Assembly: GCF_022605725.1 (NCBI RefSeq)
Contig: NC_065549.1
Span: 41,617,690 to 41,681,689 of the forward strand
Origin: Anthonomus grandis grandis
Lineage: Eukaryota > Arthropoda > Insecta > Coleoptera > Curculionidae
Direction: 5' to 3'
Length of the DNA: 64,000 nt
The notes beneath the pieces are model-generated. The model ran no database searches. It saw only the letters and a list, made by a program, of their open reading frames with translations, and had not been told where the DNA came from. A program made the translations under genes and the position numbers. Shown here one piece after another: positions 12,081 through 22,400 of the stretch (positions are counted from its first letter, which is position 1; each line of letters starts with the position of its first letter).

Positions 12081-14834
12081 AACAACGTGCTTTGCATTTG
12101 TTAAATATTTCTTCTTTCGATACCGCATTTATTTGAGGATAGGGAGGCATGAGATATGTCGTTAACTGGTAAGCTTCACCACCAACTAAGAAGTGAGGCA
12201 AAGCTATGTCAGTGCCTGGTAATACTTAAAGTCGAGTTAAATGGTAAACTCGGATCTTTACTAGCTTCTCAAATTAGTTTTGAGAGGATTGAAAGCAAAG
12301 AAATGGGTCTAAAATTTGATGGATCCAGGCTTCCAGCCTTAGGAATAAGGACTTACCTTTCCGGGTTTCAGACTTGTCGTAAAAGTTCCTATTGTGCAAA
12401 AAGTTTGAATTGCTTCAGCTAGTCCTTTCAGCACAGTGTCTGGAAAACCCAAGAAAATCCCACCTTTAGCAATCCTTAGGAATATTTGTTTTTAGAAGTG
12501 GGTAATGTTGAATCTTTATTGGTAAGAAAAAAAAGTGAGTTTTCAACTGAGGCGCCAGAAGGAGAAGACTTATTAGATCAATTACTGATTGTGGGAGAGC
12601 TTAAGAGATGCTAAAGATTCTTGGCTATTACCTCGATAATCTAAAAGATCCAGGATCACAAGCACTATTGATGTAGCGCTGAAATATCTATGTATGTATC
12701 TTTGTATGTAGGAACTCAAACCAATGTTAGATGCTTTTAATTATTATTCCAAATTCTATTAGGAATGAGTCAATGGCTTCTAATTTTGTCACTTCCTAAG
12801 AAGATCTACCTAAGATCTCCTAAGAATCTAAGAAGGACTGACTATGGACTGGTTACTACTGGACTATGTTAATGTTTTAAGGCCATTTTTTTTAACTCTT
12901 AAGTTGAGATATCAACTAAGAAAAACATATTCAATACCCTCTATTTCACCAAAAAGAACAAAGGAGATGTCCAAAATGTTCATTCTAAATAGGTGGGAGG
13001 GAAATCAATTGTGATACTTCTCATTCCAATTAAATCCCTCTCTAGAGTTTTCTTACTTTTTCAACGAATTTGTAGATTTATTACTGACCGAATGAGTCTA
13101 TGGTCAGCACTGGTCAAAGTTTTGGTTATTTTAACCTTCGATGAGCTTTTACGATTTAGTAGTAAGGTGCCAGTGCTTGGCTCTTGGATATTGCTAGGAT
13201 ATTTTACATATTTCTTTTGATGAAATAAGTTTAGCCGACCATTACGTAAGAGTCAGAGAAAGTGTTTTGTAGAAAAAATAATGTATTGACTAGATGAGGG
13301 TAACTCGGATAATTCAAAACTGAGAGGGAAAGAGAGAGAGGGAGCAGCTTACCACACACAAACCTCTCATTTTCTCCATTGGACAATTTTAATGATTATC
13401 CTCACAACAATAATTTCATATAATCGAATTTAAAGACCAGTTTAGTAAATTTTATTTAAAAAAAAAAAGGATTTTTAAGATAAATCCTGAAAATCGTCGT
13501 AATAAGAACAACGGTCGGTCGTTTTACAGTAGAGCTCCCCAGTCTATCATTTCTTTAACGAGACTTTTGCGTGAGCCCTTTAAATAAACGAGGGGCGCTG
13601 ATGTTTGGAAAAATCACCGAAAAAAAGTATGTAAAAACGGGAAAAACTCAACTCCAAACGTGTTGGAGTTTATTCTTATTCGACACGATGATGCCTCGGA
13701 ATAGAAAACTTGATGATGTCTGAGATCTCCACCTTAAGTGGATTATTACGTGAGCCGCCTTCATTTTTTTGGTTCTTATAAAAAGGATATTAAAGAAACG
13801 TAGGAATGGGGATTTTAGTTTTGTTATTGAAAGGATTTGTGTTGATTTGTTATTAAGTCTGACAATTTTTTTAGTTATACTAGGCATTCAGCAATTGTGA
13901 TCAAAGAAATTCATATTCAGTAAATGGAAATATTGCAGAGGCACATCGAATGTTTATGAACTGTTATGAAACTGCATCTAAAGATCAGGAAAATTAATAG
14001 AAATAATAGGATCACAGTGTAATTATCAGAATCTTAAGGTTTTGCATGTTTTCCTACATGACTAGGATTTGTTTAGTAGATTCAAAAAAAAAAACTGGAA
14101 ATAATTCCAGCTTAACGTCTGAGGTATTTTGTGCAGACCACGTTGCTTTTTCACGATATCATCACAAACTTTGATGTGATGAAATATTCATTTATCAGAA
14201 TTATTTAAGTTAATTGTTAGTAAATGCCAAGGCTTTCTTCCTTCTCGGTTCCATTTCCTGTTCTCCTATAAGAAAACTACGAAACCTTAAAGAAATCTTT
14301 CCTAGTAGCGCAAAATGTATGAGACATTCAAGATTCATCCAATCATGTTAACTTTACTGCCTATAAGTATTTTAATTACGTTTGCTTGACATTAAACAAG
14401 ATTTCAATTTTACGACCATGGCCACTCACATACATGGAACTCTTGAATGGTCTGTCTTATTTCTTTGGCGGAGATCTCGAATTGCTAGTTTATGTAACAC
14501 TATCTCTATATCTGTAGAGCCTTAGTAAGCCCTTGCTATATCTCCGTTGAAAGAGGAGGGAAGACATTTAACAGCTCATTATTCAGGCCAACAAATCAAC
14601 GAGGACGATAACGTTACCGAGGAGATTTCCTGATCTCTCCAAGGGATGAATAGGATACACCGAGAACTGCAATGTACGTCATAGTTCTAATTTGTCTCAG
14701 TTTGGAAAACATCTGAAGTAGTCCCTGCCGTTCGATTGGTACAGTGTTGGGTTTTTCGATTACAAAGATTGACCAAGCAGAGTTTACTGTAGTTTCCAGT
14801 AGAGGAGGCGAGTGTACTGATTTCTGACACCCCA
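12081..14834. other. No recognisable gene
   Basis: Long stretch of AT-rich sequence. Open frames at 12156-12422 (+), 12993-13220 (+) and 13648-13887 (-) carry no recognisable motif. A purine run AGAGGGAAAGAGAGAGAGGG lies near 13320-13345. Confidence 0.4.
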
Positions 14835-14998
14835 GATTTGTTTAACATTTTCTCTGACAACATCTTTCAGGAAGCTCTCAAAGAACAAAAATTAGACATC
14901 AAAGTATACGCTCTGCAAATAACAGTTTTTATAGCAGATAATATGAATGGCCTCCAAAGGCTATTGGCCATAGTTGCACAATCGGGAATTATTTATAT

Positions 14999-15304
14999 TG
15001 TAACGATTTTGTAAACACCGAGAAACCAGCTGATTCTCCGTTATTCGCATCAAACATCGCACGACGTCTAAAAGGTCAGCGAATCTTCCGGAATGGTCAG
15101 CCGAGTATATAAGGAGCCGCGTCGCCGCTGGGAGTCAGTTGTCATTTCAGTGCAGTAATATAGCGCGAGATTTAAATCAGACATAAACAGTGGTAAATAA
15201 ATACGGTGAAAATAAATATTTCGAATAGTAGTAAGTGATCGTGTTTCGTAATGTGAGTGTTTAAATAAATTAGTTGTCAATTTTCTTGGTTGTTTTAGTT
15301 CACA
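14999..15304 (+). repeat. Solo LTR, copy 2 (best-preserved promoter)
   Basis: 306 bp from TGTAAC to TTCACA, homologous to copies at 3483-3817 (-) and 46946-48149 (-). It contains a TATA box, an insect-type initiator, and AATAAA signals at 15196 and 15211, the U3-R-U5 layout of an LTR. No 4-6 bp target duplication is evident at the ends I chose, so the ends may be off by a few bases. It interrupts an RTE-like LINE. Confidence 0.65.
15106..15140 (+). promoter_or_regulatory. LTR core promoter: TATA box plus initiator
   Basis: TATATAAG at 15106-15113 is followed by TCAGTT at 15135-15140. The initiator A falls 31 bases after the first T of the TATA box, the spacing expected of an arthropod RNA polymerase II core promoter. 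Both elements are kept in LTR copy 1, and the TATA box also in copy 3. Activity is inferred, not shown. Confidence 0.55.
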
Positions 15305-15790
15305 CTTAAAGAAGGAGTAAAAACACTACAATATTAACATAAAAAAGACAATATTTCTATAATCACCCGAAAATTGGATAAATTCCAGAATGCGATACTA
15401 TCGTACGATAGTGAAGACATAAAACGAGTAAAATAAAGTAAGCAGCTCTCTCACGAATTGCAAAAACGTCTTTATGAACTCTGACTTTAACCCTAATTTC
15501 AGAATAAGATTCACAAGATGTTACGTATGATCCGTACTGTTGAATAGTGAAGGCTGGACATTGAAAGTTAGTGAGCACATTGAAGCTGAAGGATGCAAAC
15601 CATTGAAATGTAGGTCTACGAAGAATCTTGGAAATCCCATGGATAGTAAGAAAAACCAACGAGGAAATTTTGAGCACGATAGGAAGAAAAGGAGAATTAC
15701 TGAGCACGATAAAACGCATAAACAAACTTATAATAATTCCAATAAAGCAGAAGCGAGTCATTGTGGAGACAGGGGAGTCAGACACACCTA

Positions 15791-16193
15791 CAAAGCTTTA
15801 GTTGCTGTGGTCATGGCTCCCATTATTATTGAATAATGTTAAATATTTCAGAAATTATATCATGAGCTAGTAAGGCTTACTCATTTCTATCTTACATCCA
15901 GTAAATATCTTAATTATCATTGTTCAGCAGCATAAAAATCTTCAGATATCCCCTAAATTATTCCCTTTGCAGATATCTCAAACTGATTTAAATACTAAAA
16001 TCGCAAAGAACTGTAATGTCACATCTAACAATACAAGAATTTTAACACTCATGCGGTAGTAGATATTGCTACTGTCATAAGTAGCGATAATCATTTAACT
16101 ATTGAAGTTTTTAATTCACTATAATGTCTTCAATCTGAATTAATACCCTTAAATGGTTTTACTGTACTAACAATCTCCTCTCTTATTTTTCAG
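15791..16193. other. Intron sequence before the first visible Dok-7 exon
   Basis: No gene. The last 30 bases contain a pyrimidine tract (TCTCTTATTTTTCAG) ending in AG at 16192-16193, the acceptor of the exon that follows. Confidence 0.6.
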
Positions 16194-16470
16194 ACTGCCT
16201 TCATCTACAACTTTACCGTGATTCCAAAGATCGTTACAAGCAAGGCCAAACGAAAGCTTCACTGTCCCTGGAACACTTCCTGGGTCTTGAAAGTGGATTC
16301 ACTTTGGACAAGGAGTCCCATACTGTAGCCATAGTGTGCCAAGATGTAGTGGTGGTTTTGGCATTCGACAATCGGGAGCGGCTTATGCAGTGGCAAATCA
16401 AACTGAGCTCACATTTAAATGACGGACCGCATTTCTTGGTTCTAGTCTCCAGTTCGCCGTTGAAAACTAA
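16194..16470 (+). CDS. Dok7: Dok-7 exon a: C-terminal part of the PH domain
   Basis: Enters in phase 1 (two bases complete a split Asp codon) and ends with two bases of a Lys codon before GTAAGT. It encodes DCLHLQLYRDSKDRYKQGQT, then a SLEHFLGLESGF loop, HTVAIVCQDVVVVLAFDN and ERLMQWQIKL. This is the PH-domain second half including the C-terminal helix with its invariant Trp (MQW). The human Dok-7 segment is alike in length and pattern. The preceding exon should hold the basic strand-turn that binds phosphoinositides. Confidence 0.88.
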
Positions 16471-19400
16471 GTAAGTATTGTTAGAAGCACTAAGGTAATG
16501 GTTGAATCGTCACTACTTAAATAGTATTTAAGCGAAAAGACTCATCAAATAGCTAGCACGACTCCGTTGGTTTTCGAAAACAAACGATAGTATCTGTCTC
16601 AGAATAGTTTAATCTAAAGAGGTTAAGTCACAGCTTTTATACAAGAGATAACATGACCTAGAAGCTTATTATAAGAGAATGACAATCTCTCGTGTGGGGT
16701 AAGACGTAGTTTTATGGCACTTCACAACTTCTCTTTTGCAGTATGCATTGGAATTTGCAGTCAAATGCTTTTGCAGTCATCATTGTCGTTTGTTTTATAT
16801 TTGAATTATGTTAGTATTGAAGACAAAGGATTAGGACGATTAGGTTAAAGCACTTGTTCAATGTTTCACAGCGTATTACAGAACCAACAAGAATTAACAT
16901 GAACACTGGTGATGGTACCCTTATTGATTATATAATTTGCAGTAATGATTTGGTGTCATTAAACTCAGAGTCGCTTGCCATAGCAGAAACAATCACGGAT
17001 CATAATCTGATTTATTCAATATTTCAATATGATAACATAAAGGTTAAAAAAAAATCCATGACTTTCAGAGTTTATAACAACATAAATATGGAAAATTTTA
17101 TAAACGATGGTTTGCTTATAAATTGGGATCAGATGTACCGCCTTATAGATATTAATGACAAAGTGCAGTTTTTTAATGAACATATTTTACAGCTTTTAAA
17201 TACACATGCTCCGACTAAAAATAAAATTATTAAAGAGAAAATATACTGTCCATGGATAACCGAAAATATAAAAACTCTTATCAAATTACGTGATCGTGCT
17301 CATAAAAAATATCTGAAAAGTAAATCTCAGCCTCATTTTGAATATTATAAACAGCTAAGAAACTACACAAAACATGCTATAATACGAGAAAAAATAACAT
17401 TTTTTAATCAATTATCAAACAAAAAAGGACAAGAATTTTGGAGAATAGCAGATAAACTATTCTTAACTAAAGGAAAAAGATATCAAAATGAGCTACCTAC
17501 TAACATATCAAATCCAACAGATATTGGCAATTTTTTTAATACTGTTTCCACCCTACCTGATACTACAAGTAAAGAATGTATTGAATTTTATCAAAATAAT
17601 ACCATAAATAATGTAGAACTTAATTTCCAGCTTTTGGACCAAGACAATATGATTAAAATAATCTCGACTATTAAATCAAATGCAACGGGAATCGATGGTA
17701 TTTCTATAAAAGATATAAAATTGTGTTTGCCTTTTTGCTTAAGTCCTTTATTGCATATTATTAACGAATGTATTCTTCAACAAAAGTCTCCAAATGTGTG
17801 GAAAAGGGCAATTATTAAACCCATTCCAAAAAATTCAAATCCAAAAGAGCATAAAGATCTCAGACCAATTAGTATTCTACCAGCATCATCTAAAATTCTG
17901 GAAAAACATATTTTTAATCAAATTTCAAATTTTGTTGATAAACATAAAATTATCCCCGATTGTCAATCCGGTTTCAGAAAAAACTTTAGCACGTCTACAA
18001 GTTTGGTGGGTATTTTAAATGATATTAGGGTAAATGAGGAGAATGGTCAGCCAACAAGTATGGCCTTATTGGACTTTAGTAGGGCTTTTGACACGATTAA
18101 CCATGAAATGTTATTGGCAAAATTAAAATATATTGGTATTTCAGAGAGCGGTGTAAATTTTTTCAAGGATTATTTGCGTAATAGAGACAGTTGTGTTATG
18201 GTGGTTCGGCAGTCTGAAAAGCATTACTCAGAATTTACACCTTTTAACCAGGGAGTACCTCAAGGCTCTATAGTATCGCCGTTACTTTTCTCTATTTACG
18301 TGGCTGATATGTACAAAGTAATAAAACACGCCACTTTGCAACAATATGCCGATGATTCCCAAGTTTATATTCCAATTCACCTTAATAATATAAATCTATT
18401 CTATCAAAATTTTAATAGTGATTTAATTAGTCTACATAAATACGCAGAAAATCATAATCTTAAGCTTAATGCCACAAAATCTAAAATTCTTATTATGTGC
18501 TCCAACTTTAATATAAGGCAAAGGCTCGAACACAACTTATCCTTAAATCCTATATCTATTGATAATACTTCAATTCCTGTTGTTTCCGAGGCAAAAAATT
18601 TAGGCGTTATATTTGACAGCTCTCTCTCTTTTGAATTACACATAAAAAATAAAACGAAAACTGCTTATTTACGTTTAAAAAAACTTTTTAAGTTTAAGCG
18701 AAATTTATCGGCAAAACAAAAGTACTTATTGTGCGATAGTCTTATTTTGTCATTGTTTGATTATGGTGACGTAGTCTATGGAAATTCTTTATCTTCACAA
18801 AATAAAAAAATTATACAAAAAGTCCAAAATTCCTGTATGAGATTCTCTTATAGTATCCCCTACAGAAACCATATATCGCCTTATCTCAATAATAATAAAA
18901 TATTAAATATGAACAATAGAAGAAAGCTACATATGTATAATTTTGTATATCGCATAGTAAATAATAATCAACCATTTAATTTAAGAAGTCAGTTTCAAGA
19001 ATTCGAACATGCGCATGCCACACGAAATAACGTTTTTATCGTACCATTGCATAGAAGCGCAGCATTTCAACGTTCTTTTAAGTATGTAGCTGTTCAAATG
19101 TGGAATGGCTTAAACAATGACATAAAGCAAATGCCCCTGGGAGCTTTCTCTGGTCAAATAAAATCTAAACTACTTATGGAACAAATAATTGGCAATTAAT
19201 TCAAGTAGGGTGATATATAAAATGTGATAATGCGTATAATAACATAATACAAGAAATAGTAACATGTAACAGAAGATATACATGTGTATATAATATGCTA
19301 ATTTTCAGTGGAATGTTGGGAGATTATATTTTAAAATCCCGTTTTTAGTTTTATTCTTTCTTTTTCCGTAACATACATACGTATATTTTTTAATAGCCTA

Positions 19401-22400
19401 GGCCGATGCACGCATCTTGCGGTTATTTTTTTGGGGTCTTTTTTCGCCTCGTCTGTCCTCTCTCCTTGCGCTCGTCCGTTGTCACACTGCCGCTGCCTGT
19501 CTTAAAATCTTAGGTTAATTAATTCTATATCTTACTTTGCATTCCTATATAAAAACGTTATTTTTATTTTTGTAAAATTGTTTCTGTAAATTGTAAAGGG
19601 CTTTTTCATCCCTTCTTTGCTTGTGCTAACTAGGGAAAACGGTTTTATAATCGAGAGAATAGTCCTATTTGTCAATGTAATTTTTTTTTCTTTGTAATTT
19701 TTATTGACCTATAAAACTGTACATTTTGACAAATAAACCGTTTTTGATTTGATTTGATTTGACTTGTCAATCAATTTAGATCTACACTATCATTCATAGA
19801 CGTAAGCTCTCCATATATTGACGTGGATGTCGTGGAAATAGTTTTCCAGGTGTGTTTCGGGCCTAGGAAGAGATACCTAGGTTTTAGCTCAGTAGCTTAA
19901 GTAGCAGTTAAGGTTAATCATAAACTGTTGAGAGGAAATATTCCGCAAATAAGAAAAGTAGAAAATAGTAAGGATGTTAATTGTCAAGATGTATTTCTGT
20001 TGTCAACTAATTTGTGCAAGGTAAGGGTCACGAACAGTAGCAATTAACCAATTCACCTCAATCATAGATCACCCTTCGTCTTACAAGGTTTCATGCTGAC
20101 ACATATTCTCAGTTAGCACCTTCACCTTATACAGGATTCTTCTCATGTAGTAGCTGTGTACTCAATAATTTGTTATAAAATCAATCGATATGCATAACGT
20201 TGCATCAACTCTCCTTCTCTAGACTTCTTCCAACAACATTTTATATGAGAATATGTGGATTTATCTCAGCAAATACCTTGCAGTTCTAATAATTCGTTTA
20301 TTCTAATTTGTGGAAATCGAGAAGAAAAGCCTCTATATAGATGTAAAAGACGCTTTTCAAATTAATTGAATATACTCAAAGCATCACTTTCTATCTTTTG
20401 TTATTTTCCCAAATGCTTGAATCCAAGAGAGGAGATCAATGTGTTACTGTGAGTTTTTCTTAATTATAGGGTAGATGTGAGGTTCATTTAGGAAAGAGTG
20501 TAGTACCTTAGGGTCACGGTACCCAAGAACTAATTAAAGTGACCTCAATTTAACCATTTATTTAAATCTCGTATATTTAAACTCTGACTTCGATACTAAA
20601 TGAGCTAGATAATATGCCGAATGCTGACCAAGTTTCGATGTCTACACACAAATCCATCAACAAAAAGACTCTCGTAAAAAAGGTGGTCGAAGTAAACATC
20701 TTCAAGTTATGCAGAATCCAAGAGCATTGGAATCCAACGATACATTAATGAGATTGGCTGCCCAGGAAGACCGAGAATATACTACACCTCTAAATCTGCA
20801 ACACAGAGATCTCGAATTCAACATAAAGTCAGCCCAATAAGAACGAGTAGCATAGATGGGGCAAGCTCTACATGGCAAGTTCCCAAAATGTCTACGGCCG
20901 GGTAATGTTGACAAAACGTCTTCATTAGCGAGTCTTACGATTGGTTACTCTACGCAAAGACCAAGAGATTCTTTATGGCCATCCAAAAGAGAGTAATAAA
21001 AAAACGAAATTATGAGAAACACTGCCCCCAATTTAAAGTTGAAAATAGATGTAGAAAATGTAATACAGTGGGTGAATCGATAGAACACATCGTTGCAGGT
21101 TGCCGATGTTTATCTAGGTCCACAATCAAGTTGCTAAAATGATTTACCAATAACTGATTCTAAAAAATGATATTTGTTTAAAAGGTGTCAAAGTACATTT
21201 AAGAATTACATTTTGTGAAAGTTATCGATTCGAGGCACAGGATACATTCTCGACGATTTTCCCGAATCTCCAAATCGTTTTGGCACATTGCTATTTGGAA
21301 CAAAAGCCATAACTGGAGCAAACAAGTAAGCAAAGTTAAACTCTTCACACATAAAAAATTGTATCGTTTTTAATTTCATGCTTAAGACAAGAATTAAGGT
21401 ATCTGGCGACAAAAAAATTAACTATTCAAATAACCTTAACCAACTTCATTAATGAACTCAATCTCTGTTGGTGCTCAATTAATCTTCTGATATTTGGAAG
21501 ATAGTAATCATTAATCAGGTACTGAAGTACATCTAGTGATGCAAAGGGGGAAATATTCTCGAACGATCTACACTATACCAAAACATTTGCGCAAGTCCTA
21601 TTTATGGAGTATTGTTAGCAAAATATATTCTATAACGTGGTGGCAGATATATTGCTGTAGAACAGTTATTCAGGATTTAACAGTTTGTATTTTGACGAAT
21701 CCACCTTGGTTAGCAGCCACTGAGCGAAAATTTAGTAGGTATGTGTTACTTCATTCTACACGTTGAAATCGTTTGACAGTGAATAGAGCTGGAATGCTAA
21801 CGTTGTTTCCTGCAACCATGATCTTATATCCAAAGAATCCCAAAAAAAAGGCGAATCGACGTCAATAGAAGTAAACTAACTTCAATGTTTGGACTCTTCT
21901 ACCTCTACACAGTCCTGCTCTATCCATGATCTATTATTAGCATTAGAATTTGAGAATTTAGATACTGATGAGTCTGATAATGAAGAGAACAGGTCCAAAA
22001 TAAAGGGTAAAATACAGCTTATTTAGTAGCCATTCAAGCAACTATTGGTAAGTACAGGTCAGTCCAGTGCAGAAGGTGGTCGGCATTGGCACATCACATG
22101 AGGTATATTTGATCAAATTGCATGGTAATGGAGAAAATAGAAAGTACATTAGAGACGAAGAAGGGAAGCTACGGGAAATAATTTTTGGGTTAGAGATTTT
22201 AACGTTGACGTTAACCAGCTGTGTTTTGTTGTCAACCTAAATAATTTATTGATAAATTACTTGGGTTGAAAAGATATCTAATAAAAGAGTATAATTCGGC
22301 ACTGAAAATTAATGCGAATTGGCATCTTCTCCTGTATACAAGGAACCTTGATGTGCATTATAGCGATATCATCCACATATTTAAAACGTTTTAAAATAAT

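Larger units (their letters stand above)
14835..15790 (+). mobile_element. RTE-like LINE, RT palm to C-terminus, split by an LTR
   Basis: Left of the LTR (14835-14998) the + strand reads IFSDNIFQEALKEQKLDIKV and FIADNMNGLQRLLAIVAQSG, an RT palm/thumb segment. Right of it (15440-15790) come FNPNFRIRFTRCYV, SVLLNSEGWTLKVS and LRRILEIPWIVRKTNEEILS, the typical C-terminus of insect endonuclease-reverse transcriptases. The two halves are collinear on the same strand, so the LTR at 14999-15304 was inserted into this LINE. Several frameshifts; dead copy. Confidence 0.65.

Noticed and set aside
12156..13220. Two + strand frames of 75-88 codons
   Set aside because: No recognisable family; probable TE debris or chance.
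15058..15072. Third hammerhead-like GACGTC/ACGTCGTG segment in the solo LTRs
   Set aside because: The LTR copies have only the short ACGACGTC block, without the CUGAUGA box or stem II; it is the insertion site of the PLE, not a ribozyme.
15363..15785. 140-codon open frame on the - strand
   Set aside because: Antisense to the RTE-like LINE C-terminus (GWTLKVS block on the + strand).
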